Shown here one piece after another: positions 46,004 through 53,582 of a stretch of 64,000 nt of DNA. The DNA lies in contig CASFTJ010000002.1 of the NCBI GenBank assembly GCA_949297715.1, forward strand, positions 235,043 through 299,042, read 5' to 3'. A model generated the notes under the pieces. It ran no database searches. It saw nothing but the letters and a program-made list of their open reading frames with translations, and had not been told where the DNA came from. Numbering within the stretch: the stretch's first letter is position 1; the number at the start of each line of letters is the position of its first letter. The translations under genes and the position numbers were made by a program. Source of the DNA: an uncultured bacterium (GTDB lineage Bacteria > Cyanobacteriota > Vampirovibrionia > Gastranaerophilales > Gastranaerophilaceae).

Positions 46004-46795
46004 TTACTTGTTATAAAGTACTGCTCTTGCTGCAGCTGATGCAGGAATTACAGATTGGTCATACAATGCAATCGGGTAGATATCGGTCGGGTTGGATACT
46101 GTACAAGTTCTAGCATCATCACCTTCTGTACCTGATGCAGAGCTTGGGTCACACTGTACAACACGGTTCGGTGCTTTTTGACCGTTTACATCAATAAATC
46201 CATAGCAGTAGTTATCTGTTGCAACACCGATATTTGTGTTAGCTTTTTGGCAAGTGTCTTGTCTGTTATCGAAAATAAATGTGATACCATCATTCATAAA
46301 TAAGAATGTTGTTTCTGCCGGCCAAGTAACCGCTCCTCCTCCTTCTGGGGGGTTTAAGCTGGGAAAACCATCGCCTTTGTGTTTCTCTGCGAATTTTTCA
46401 TAATCATTTTTATCTGTGTTACTTACAATAATCCATTGATTTGGATCACCAGCAGTTGTTGTATATCCATTACCTGATTCTCTTACAATGTTCAAGCGGT
46501 TATGAAAAACATCCCATAATGACTGTGCACCAGCAGCTGCCTTACCTGTACTAGTAATACCTGTTGCGTTAGTACCAGCTACAACCTGTGACAAATCATA
46601 GTCGTTAAGTGCTATGTTCATAACTACAGCCTGTGAAAGAACTGTTAATGCTTTCTTAAATCCTGTTTTGTACTGTGCGCCTTGTGTTGAATTAATCAAT
46701 GTAGGCATCGTCATAGCCGCTACAACACCAATGATACCCAACGTAATCAATACTTCTGCGAGTGTAAAACCACTCATACCAATAGTTTTCTTCAT
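46004..46795 (-). CDS. Type IV pilin-like protein, locus 3
   Basis: 263 residues from the ATG at 46795, which has GGAGGT; an in-frame ATG 36 bases earlier lacks it. Prepilin site MSG|FTLAEVLI, helix TLGIIGVVAAMTMPTLI. The longest and most diverged of the copies: Thr/Gly/Ala-rich middle, C-QKANTNIGVATDNYC-type disulfide pair and DVNGQKAPNRVVQC block; lacks the Trp tail of loci 1, 2 and 4. Preceded by a consensus promoter, so probably a highly expressed, perhaps major, pilin. Confidence 0.9.
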   Translation of the reverse strand: MKKTIGMSGFTLAEVLITLGIIGVVAAMTMPTLINSTQGAQYKTGFKKALTVLSQAVVMNIALNDYDLSQVVAGTNATGITSTGKAAAGAQSLWDVFHNRLNIVRESGNGYTTTAGDPNQWIIVSNTDKNDYEKFAEKHKGDGFPSLNPPEGGGAVTWPAETTFLFMNDGITFIFDNRQDTCQKANTNIGVATDNYCYGFIDVNGQKAPNRVVQCDPSSASGTEGDDARTCTVSNPTDIYPIALYDQSVIPASAAARAVLYNK

Positions 46796-46855
46796 GTGTA
46801 AATACCTCCGTTTATTATACTTTAATTCCACTTGATATATGGGAATTTATTTATA

Positions 46856-46884
46856 ATTATATCTCATGAATAGAATTATGTCAA
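46856..46884 (-). promoter_or_regulatory. Consensus sigma-70-type promoter of pilin 3
   Basis: Minus strand TTGACA (46879-46884), 17-base spacer, TATAAT (46856-46861): a perfect match. Predicted start about 54 bases before the ATG. The divergent XRE gene starts 95 bases away on the other side. Confidence 0.85.
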
Positions 46885-46979
46885 CATGGCGGGTAGAAAA
46901 ATGTGATAATTCTGTTTAATAAATAGTTATTTTACCCCTTTGGAATTGTAATTATATATAAATAGAAATCAGAGGAATT

Positions 46980-47285
46980 ATGTGTCTAAAATCTCAACTA
47001 GGTCAGAAAATCCAAATTCTGCGCAAAAAAAAGCGGCTTACGCAGGAACAGTTTGCCGAGATGATCGGTATTGATCCGAAAAATGTCAGCAAAATAGAAA
47101 TCGGGGCAAATTATCCTTCTCCCGAAACTCTTACGTCAATCGCTAAGGCGCTTGAGGTCGAGATTTATGAACTTTTTGTTTTTAAACAGGAACTTTCTAC
47201 CGATGAAATGCGCGCTGAGATTACTAAAGCCATCGAAAACGACAAAACAGCTTTTTATCTTTTCCAAATGCTTAAAGTGATGTAA
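46980..47285 (+). CDS. XRE-family regulator paired with pilin 3
   Basis: 101 residues. HTH_3: LGQKIQILRKKKRLTQEQFAEM, IDPKNVSKIEIGANYPSPETL; tail STDEMRAEITKAIENDKTAF similar to the locus 1 regulator tail. AGAGGAATT precedes the ATG. Divergent from the pilin 3 gene over 184 bases containing the consensus promoter. Likely represses the pilin. Confidence 0.87.
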   Translation: MCLKSQLGQKIQILRKKKRLTQEQFAEMIGIDPKNVSKIEIGANYPSPETLTSIAKALEVEIYELFVFKQELSTDEMRAEITKAIENDKTAFYLFQMLKVM

Positions 47286-47330
47286 AATTCTTTTATTGAC
47301 TGTTTGCTACGATTAAAATTTGAACGTTTG

Positions 47331-48341
47331 TTAATTCTTTTTTAGAATTTCAATTAATTCTGGCAGAATTTTAAACATATCTCCGACTATGCCAAAGTCT
47401 GCAATTTCAAATATAGGTGCGTTTTCGTCAGTGTTTATCGCAATAATCTTGTCGCTGTCCTGCATTCCAACAAGGTGTTGAATTGCACCGGAGATTCCGC
47501 AGGCTATGTAAATTTTCGGACGAACGGTTTTGCCTGTCTGGCCTATCTGAATGCATTTTGGGGCTATCCCCATATCTACGGCACCTCTTGTGGCGCCGAG
47601 GGTGCCGTTTAGGGCTTTTGCAAATTCTCTTAAAACCTCAAATCCCGCTTCACTTCCTGCGCCTTTGCCGCCTGCAACGATTATTTCGGCACTGTCAAGC
47701 TCGTTTATTTCATCTTCAAGCGTTTTTACAAACTCAAGAAGTTCGGTTTTCGGCTTGAAGTCTGATAAATCAGGAGTTTTTACAATAAAATCGGTTTCTT
47801 TCAAAATATCTTCTTTCAAGGGCTTAAAAACTTTAGGTCTGACTGTTGCCATCTGAGGCAAGGTTTTGCACAAAATCGTCGCCATAAGTTTCCCGCCAAA
47901 AGTCGGACGGGTTGCTGCAAGCTGCCCTTTTTCATTAATGTCAAGGTCTGTGCAGTCTGCCGTTAGGCCTGTGTGAAGTGCGGATGATATCCTTGGCGCA
48001 AGATCTCTGCCCTCGTTTGTTGCACCGATTAAGACTATTTTAGGGTTAATCTCTTTTATAAGTTCTATCGCAAGCTTTGAGTAAAGTTCGGTGTTATAAT
48101 TTTGGAATTTTTCGTTCTCAAAAACATAAACTTTATCAATTCCGCTTTTCAAAAATCCGTCTTTATAATCCTTAAGCCTGTCGGGGGCAGTAAACAGCAT
48201 TGCAGAAATCTTGCAATCTCCAAGCTTGCCGGCAAGCTCCGCCGATTTTTGCGCTAATTCAAAAAATACTGTGTGTATGAATTTTTCTTTCGTAACCTCT
48301 GCATAAAGCAGGATTTCGTTTTTATTTTCACTCATTTTCAC
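47331..48341 (-). CDS. etfA: Electron transfer flavoprotein alpha subunit
   Basis: 336 residues. FAD-binding C-terminal domain with GSEAGFEVLREFAKAL, GATRGAVDMGIAPKCIQIGQ, TGKTVRPKIYIACGISGAIQH, and DENAPIFEIADFGIVGD. Pairs with EtfB to carry electrons between dehydrogenases and other carriers in the cytoplasm. Starts 14 bases inside the end of etfB, so the two are coupled. Confidence 0.95.
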   Translation of the reverse strand: MKMSENKNEILLYAEVTKEKFIHTVFFELAQKSAELAGKLGDCKISAMLFTAPDRLKDYKDGFLKSGIDKVYVFENEKFQNYNTELYSKLAIELIKEINPKIVLIGATNEGRDLAPRISSALHTGLTADCTDLDINEKGQLAATRPTFGGKLMATILCKTLPQMATVRPKVFKPLKEDILKETDFIVKTPDLSDFKPKTELLEFVKTLEDEINELDSAEIIVAGGKGAGSEAGFEVLREFAKALNGTLGATRGAVDMGIAPKCIQIGQTGKTVRPKIYIACGISGAIQHLVGMQDSDKIIAINTDENAPIFEIADFGIVGDMFKILPELIEILKKN

Positions 48342-49122
48342 CTGCCATGTATTCGGTAAGTTTTGTTTTTAAAATTTCTGCTGAGTTTTCTGAGTAAGTA
48401 ATTTTCTCGCTGTTTCTGGTAATTATCGGGCGGAAAGCTTTGCTGACATAAGTCGGAGAACCTTTTATCCCGACTTCTTCAGCATTTAAGCCCAAATCCT
48501 CCATTGTAAGTGTCTTAATCTCTGCACTTTGTGCTTTTTTATAGCCGTCTATTAGCGCTCTTGTGGGTTCAAAATCTCCCATTTGCATGCATAAAAGAAT
48601 TGGAAGTTCAGCCTTAATCGTTTCAAGCCCCGCATCTGCCTGACGTTTAACTATTACATAATTTTCGTTACATTCAAGAATTTCTTTTACAAAAGTTATT
48701 TGCGGAATGTTAAGGTGGTTTGCAATGCTCGGGCCTGTTTGGGCTGTGTCACCGTCTATTGCAAACTGTCCGCATATAACCATTGAATAATCAGAAACGG
48801 CTGTTTGAATTGCTTTCGAAATAGTTTTGCCTGTTGCGTAGGTGTCGGCTCCTGCAAACTTTTTGTCTGATATTAAAACCCCGTCATCAATACCAAGTGC
48901 TATTGTTTTTTTAAGCATGCTGACTGCTTGCTGCGGGCCCATTGTTAGTACCGTAATTTTTGTATTTGGAATTGTTTTTTTTATTTGCAGCGCAGCTTCA
49001 ATTGCATATACATCATAAGGGTTGATAATGCTTTCAACCCCTTCTCTATTAATAGTATTGTTTTCCGTCCATTTTATATCTGATGTGTCCGGAACTTGTT
49101 TAATACAAAGTGCTATTTTCAT
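48328..49122 (-). CDS. etfB: Electron transfer flavoprotein beta subunit
   Basis: 264 residues. Contains NPYDVYAIEAALQIKK, TMGPQQAVSMLKKTIALGID, ADTYATGKTISKAI and CGQFAIDGDTAQTGPSIA. This pattern is closer to the clostridial flavin-bifurcating EtfB type than to the mitochondrial type. No acyl-CoA dehydrogenase gene is adjacent. Three bases after the small Cys protein. Confidence 0.93.
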   Translation of the reverse strand: MKIALCIKQVPDTSDIKWTENNTINREGVESIINPYDVYAIEAALQIKKTIPNTKITVLTMGPQQAVSMLKKTIALGIDDGVLISDKKFAGADTYATGKTISKAIQTAVSDYSMVICGQFAIDGDTAQTGPSIANHLNIPQITFVKEILECNENYVIVKRQADAGLETIKAELPILLCMQMGDFEPTRALIDGYKKAQSAEIKTLTMEDLGLNAEEVGIKGSPTYVSKAFRPIITRNSEKITYSENSAEILKTKLTEYMAGENE

Positions 49123-49125
49123 AGA

Positions 49126-49335
49126 TTAATTATTAGGATTATTGGTTTTTCGCTGTCTTTGCGCAGCTTGTCTTGAGTTTGCCGCAAGCAAAGCATTATA
49201 CGCCATTATGTACATGGAACATTTTTTTACACTCGGTATGTACCAGCTGCAGCGCTCTTGTGTGCATACCATGTCTATACCTGTTCCTATACTTAATACC
49301 GGACAAAACGGAATATCTTTTTTTACAGCCATCAT
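49126..49335 (-). CDS. Small four-cysteine protein in the etf operon
   Basis: 69 residues: CPVLSIGTGIDMVCTQERC then W-Y, with Cys11, 24, 29 and 39 (C-x12-C-x4-C-x9-C), a possible Fe-S or zinc site. Ends in a Gln/Arg-rich tail. AGGAGAGA precedes ATGATG. Tight spacing to its neighbours (3 and 10 bases) shows it is a real gene of the operon. Could be a small electron-carrier or assembly partner; not recognised. Confidence 0.75.
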   Translation of the reverse strand: MMAVKKDIPFCPVLSIGTGIDMVCTQERCSWYIPSVKKCSMYIMAYNALLAANSRQAAQRQRKTNNPNN

Positions 49336-49345
49336 TCTCTCCTGT

Positions 49346-50191
49346 TTACTTTTGCAGCGAAGCTTGTTTTAAAAGATTACAATTTTCGTCGCGTTTTCTT
49401 TCCTGATCCTTGTAGATTCTTGTTCTGTTTATAACTTCGTCAAAGTCGATTTTATGAGCGTCAAAGTCAGGGCCGTCAACACATGCAAACTTAACTTCTC
49501 CGCCGACAGTAACACGGCATGCTCCGCACATCCCCGTACCGTCTACCATAATTGGGTTCATGCTGGCTTCGGTGTATATTCCTTTGCCTCTTGTCATTTC
49601 TGCAACTGCCCTCATCATAGGCATTGGGCCTACTGCAATTGCATAATCCACTTTTTCACGATTCATAATTTTTTCCAATACCTGAGTTACGAATCCTTTT
49701 TCGCCCATTGTGCCATCATCGGTTGTTATGTATAACTCAGTGCAGGCATTTTGCATTTTGTCTGCCCAAAAGATTAAATCTTTGTTTCTTGCGCCCATAA
49801 TCATGTAAACTTTATTGCCTGCATCTTTGAAAGCTTTTGCTATCAAGTAGCATGGCGCAGCTCCGTAACCGCCGGCAAGACATACAACAGTTCCGTACTT
49901 CTTGATATGTGTAGGTTTTCCGAGAGGCCCTACAATATCATGGATTTCATCGCCTGCATTTAGTGCTGCAAGCTTCTTTGTTGAAAATCCGACTGCCATA
50001 AATACAAGGGTTAATTCGCCTCTTTCTTTGTTTACGTCTGCTATCGTAAGCGGTACTCTTTCACTGTTTTCATCTGCTCTGAATATTATAAACTGTCCCG
50101 CTTGTGCGTTTCTTACTACGTAAGGCGCTTCTACTGTTATTTCGTATTGGTTCGGACAAATTTCTTTTTTGGCTAAAATTTTATATCCCAT
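49346..50191 (-). CDS. NfnA/PyrK-like FAD/NAD-binding reductase subunit with [2Fe-2S] site
   Basis: 281 residues. FAD-binding barrel (AGQFIIFRADENSERVPLTI), NAD domain (GGYGAAPCYLIAKAFKD, ITTDDGTMGEKGFVTQVLE), and C-terminal Fe-S site DGTGMCGACRVT...FACVDGP. Related to sulfide dehydrogenase and NADH-ferredoxin:NADP transhydrogenase NfnA, which normally is followed by a glutamate-synthase-like NfnB. NfnB is absent here; instead the small Cys protein, EtfB and EtfA follow. First gene of that operon. Confidence 0.88.
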   Translation of the reverse strand: MGYKILAKKEICPNQYEITVEAPYVVRNAQAGQFIIFRADENSERVPLTIADVNKERGELTLVFMAVGFSTKKLAALNAGDEIHDIVGPLGKPTHIKKYGTVVCLAGGYGAAPCYLIAKAFKDAGNKVYMIMGARNKDLIFWADKMQNACTELYITTDDGTMGEKGFVTQVLEKIMNREKVDYAIAVGPMPMMRAVAEMTRGKGIYTEASMNPIMVDGTGMCGACRVTVGGEVKFACVDGPDFDAHKIDFDEVINRTRIYKDQERKRDENCNLLKQASLQK

Positions 50192-50271
50192 TTTGTTGAT
50201 TCTCTCCTATAACTTTTTCTTATATTATACTACAAAAATCATCTGCGTACAGAAATTTAACATTTTTAACG

Positions 50272-51318
50272 TTATTTGATAATTTTGCAAGTATAATCAG
50301 GGGTATTTTTAAGTTTTTCTTCTATTTGTTCAAATGTTAAAAGTCCTTGTGTTGCTCCGAATTCTGATACTGCAGCCGCTGAATTGACGGAAGCATACAT
50401 TAAAGATTTTGCTATATCAAGGCGGTTTCTTTCTAAAGCAGCGCAGAAGGTTGAGGCAAAAGCATCACCAGCACCTAGTGTCGATACTACAGGGCCGTCA
50501 AACACCGGACAAATATAGAACTGATTGCCGTCGTATGCATAAGCGCCGTTTTTGCCGTCTGTGATTACGACAACCTGATAATCTCTGACTTTAAGTTTTT
50601 TAAACATTTCCTTAATATCAGGGTGAAGGGGTTCTTCAGAGTATTTAGCTTCTCTGGTATCAGGTCTTACTTGAATTTTAGTGGCAAGTGAGGCTTCTTC
50701 TTTGTTCATGACAACGATGTTTGCATTTTCTAGAATTTTTTTCAGGTAATTAAATCCTTTTTTAATGCTTGTAGAGCCTGCGTTAAAGCAGACAAAAACA
50801 TTGTTTTCGCTTGCGAATGTTGCAATATCGTCAAGAACTTTTGTGCTGTCGCCGTTCATCGGTGCAATATAAAGAAGCTTAGCATTCTTTATGGCGTCAA
50901 AATTTATATCGGATTTTTTAATCATGGCATTTGCGCCTCTGTGGGCTAAAACGGTTCTGTCGCCTTGAAAACTTACCAATATAATCGAAAATCCCGTACT
51001 GATTTTGGGGTCTTGAATAATATTGGAAAGGTCGATATTTTTGTTTTTAAAAGATTCAAGAACTCCTTCAGAATAAATATCGTCCCCTATTTTAAATATA
51101 GCACTGGTCTTGTAACCTAGATTGGCAAAGTTTACTGCGGTATTAACTCCGCCTCCGCCGACTTGTGAGGTAAAATCTTCTATTTCTACTTTTGCGCCAT
51201 AAGGATAGCTCATAAATTCAGATTTTTTGCTTTTTGTGTAAACAGATACAATATTTGCATCATCGCTTTCGACAAAAACATCCATTGTCGCGCTTCCAAT
51301 AGTTATAACGTCGCACAT
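50272..51318 (-). CDS. PfkB-family sugar or nucleoside kinase
   Basis: 348 residues from the ATG at 51318 with CGGAGGAT upstream; an ATG 33 bases earlier lacks it. N-terminal ITIGSATMDVFVE, GGGGVNTAVNFANLGYKT, and the ATP site TLGAGDAFASTFCAAL with catalytic Asp. Ribokinase/adenosine kinase fold; the substrate cannot be decided. Longer than ribokinase, with an insertion near 235-260 (RPDTREAKYSEEPLHPDI). Confidence 0.9.
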   Translation of the reverse strand: MCDVITIGSATMDVFVESDDANIVSVYTKSKKSEFMSYPYGAKVEIEDFTSQVGGGGVNTAVNFANLGYKTSAIFKIGDDIYSEGVLESFKNKNIDLSNIIQDPKISTGFSIILVSFQGDRTVLAHRGANAMIKKSDINFDAIKNAKLLYIAPMNGDSTKVLDDIATFASENNVFVCFNAGSTSIKKGFNYLKKILENANIVVMNKEEASLATKIQVRPDTREAKYSEEPLHPDIKEMFKKLKVRDYQVVVITDGKNGAYAYDGNQFYICPVFDGPVVSTLGAGDAFASTFCAALERNRLDIAKSLMYASVNSAAAVSEFGATQGLLTFEQIEEKLKNTPDYTCKIIK

Positions 51319-51453
51319 TTTAATATCCTCCGATTGATTATATCCTATCACAAAAATGTAAATTATTGTGAACTTTACTAAAATTTAAAAAGCAATTTTA
51401 TTATAAGGATTTTGTTTATATCTGTATAGAGGAAAAATTAAGGGTAAAGATTT

Positions 51454-53523
51454 ATGGGGAATTTATCAGTTGACCCGGTCAGTGAATATCAAGAAGTAAA
51501 TTATGGGGAAAATAAAAAGAAATTAAAAGAGAGGACTAATAATGCAGTTTTGGCGGATGCTAATTCCGGGCAGAAAAATAATAATGTGAATAATTCAACT
51601 AAGACGATAACAATAGTAAATAAAGACAGGTTAAAACCGGCAGAGGATAATTCAACTAAAACGATAACAATTTCAAATAAAGGGAGGTTAATACCTTATG
51701 AAGAATCGCCGCTAAATGAAGTAGTTGATGTCGAACGTTATGAATTAAGCTGGGGTGAAATTGGAGATGTTGCATTAAAAAGTAGCGGAAACTTTGTAAA
51801 AAGTATGTTTTGTGACGAAAACGGTTTCAGTTTAAAAAGAACAGCTATGACGGTTGGAACTGTTGCGGCTTTAGCTTTTGCAGCACCAATTGCAGCAGGT
51901 TTAGGCGCAAGTGCTGCCGTTGTTGGTGCTGTTGCAGGAACTGCAAAATTAGCAGGTTTGGGTATGGCAGGCTATATGGCATATAGCGGCGGAAAAAATA
52001 TTGTTGAAGGTACTCAAAAATATTACGAATCCACAACCGAACAGGAAGCAAAGGCAAATATGGAGCAGGCAATGGATGGCGCAGTAGAGGTTACGGCGGC
52101 TTTACCTGCATTCTTGTTTATCAAGGGCGGGGCTAATAAAGGTAAGAAAATGGCTTCTAAAAAAGCAGAAACACCTGCGGCAGAACCGAAGCCGCCAGAA
52201 CCAAAACCAGCGGAAACACCAGCGGAAACACCTGCGGCCGAACCGAAGCCGACAGAACCAAAACCGACGGGACCAAAACCTGCAAGTGGAGCTGTTAATT
52301 ATAACGAAGTCGTCGGAAACGCCGAAGTTTTCAATACAGCGCAGGGGGCAAAGTTTGTCAAATATAAAAATATTTCAGGAAATATTTTAAAAGAGGTTGT
52401 ATCTGATAAAGACGGAAATTTGTTATATACAAGAGAGTTTTCTTATGCCTCTGACGGAAGTGAAGTCGGGTTTACGATAAAATGGGCAGAAGGTATTGAA
52501 GACGTTTTTGTTAAGGGGTCAAATATTGGCAGACGTACAAAACCTGACGGTTCAATATGGTCTGTAAAATTTGAAAACAATTCAATAACAGAAATTTCGC
52601 AAATTAAACCTGCAGAAGTTAAGCCGACAGAGCCGAAGCCGACAGAGCCGAAACCTGCTGAAAACAAGTCGTCTGCTACGGAAAGAAAAATTCCAGAAAC
52701 TAAAAATCTTAGTGATGAGAAAAATTTAAAAGAATTAATCGCTAAATTATTAAATAAGGATTCTAAAAATGCAGATCTGGTAAAGAGATTTATGGAAGAT
52801 CTTAAGGATTATAACGATCCAGCTTTTACAGAGGCTTCTATACGACAAATATTAACTGAATCAGCAGATTTGTTAAATTGCGGACTAAAAGTTTATGTTG
52901 AAAATGGTAAAATCTTCTTAACTTTAGATGATGGCGTGACTTATGCTGTAAAATTAAAAACTGCAGTAAAGCCGGCGACAGCATCGAAAGCTGAGGAAAC
53001 AAAGCCAGCGGCGGAGCAAAAAGTTGAAGCTCCAAAGGCAGACGAGTCAAAGCCAGCTAATTCAACGAAAACAGAAGCTTCAAAAGCGGAAGAAACCAAG
53101 TCGGAACCTGTAAAGACTGAATTACAACCTGCTGTTGATTACAACAAATCTGTCAGAAGTGAATTAAAGAAAAACTCTGACGGTTGGACAAATGAATACT
53201 TCTACAATGAAAAAGGTGATATTATAAAATTGATAGAACTGGATGATACAGGTAAAATAAAGTATAAATCTATTTATGAGTACAATTCATCCGGTGAAAA
53301 TGTGAAAGATATTTGGCAAACTTCAGATGGAACAATTAGTGAAACTTTCTATAACAAAAAAATTGAAATAAAGAAAGTATGGAAATGGAATGATGGCCGA
53401 GTTGATGAGTTTTATCCAAAAGGTAACAATATTTATGAAGGTGTCAGAACCTATCCTGATGGCAAAAAGGTAAAAATACGAGAGGAAAATAATATAACAA
53501 AAGAGCTTGGACCGGTTGAATAG
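51454..53523 (+). CDS. Large repeat-containing membrane-associated protein
   Basis: 689 residues. N-terminus with two NSTKTITI-NK-RL repeats; Gly/Ala-rich hydrophobic region at about 130-180 (VAALAFAAPIAAGLGASAA and following), acidic helices, then Pro/Glu/Lys linkers (EPKPTEPKP type, three blocks) joining beta-rich modules. Two of these modules are related: about 335-375 (KGSNIGRRTKPDGSIW) and 645-684 (KGNNIYEGVRTYPDGKK). Recalls MORN/YD-like hairpin repeats. No signal peptide. Probably surface or envelope associated. Confidence 0.75.
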   Translation: MGNLSVDPVSEYQEVNYGENKKKLKERTNNAVLADANSGQKNNNVNNSTKTITIVNKDRLKPAEDNSTKTITISNKGRLIPYEESPLNEVVDVERYELSWGEIGDVALKSSGNFVKSMFCDENGFSLKRTAMTVGTVAALAFAAPIAAGLGASAAVVGAVAGTAKLAGLGMAGYMAYSGGKNIVEGTQKYYESTTEQEAKANMEQAMDGAVEVTAALPAFLFIKGGANKGKKMASKKAETPAAEPKPPEPKPAETPAETPAAEPKPTEPKPTGPKPASGAVNYNEVVGNAEVFNTAQGAKFVKYKNISGNILKEVVSDKDGNLLYTREFSYASDGSEVGFTIKWAEGIEDVFVKGSNIGRRTKPDGSIWSVKFENNSITEISQIKPAEVKPTEPKPTEPKPAENKSSATERKIPETKNLSDEKNLKELIAKLLNKDSKNADLVKRFMEDLKDYNDPAFTEASIRQILTESADLLNCGLKVYVENGKIFLTLDDGVTYAVKLKTAVKPATASKAEETKPAAEQKVEAPKADESKPANSTKTEASKAEETKSEPVKTELQPAVDYNKSVRSELKKNSDGWTNEYFYNEKGDIIKLIELDDTGKIKYKSIYEYNSSGENVKDIWQTSDGTISETFYNKKIEIKKVWKWNDGRVDEFYPKGNNIYEGVRTYPDGKKVKIREENNITKELGPVE

Positions 53524-53532
53524 AAAAATAAA

Positions 53533-53564
53533 AAAGGAGTCTGTAGATTTACAGGCTCCTTTTT
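53533..53564. terminator. Terminator between convergent genes
   Basis: Stem AAGGAGTCTGTA/TACAGGCTCCTT with one mismatch, flanked by A-run and T-run, serving the repeat protein gene and perhaps pnp on the other strand. Confidence 0.85.
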
Positions 53565-53582
53565 AGATTTATATTTAATTAA

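Noticed and set aside
49126..50191. Dihydroorotate dehydrogenase subunit PyrK
   Set aside because: No pyrD adjacent; Fe-S and FAD motifs fit NfnA/sulfide dehydrogenase-like proteins equally and the operon is with etf genes.
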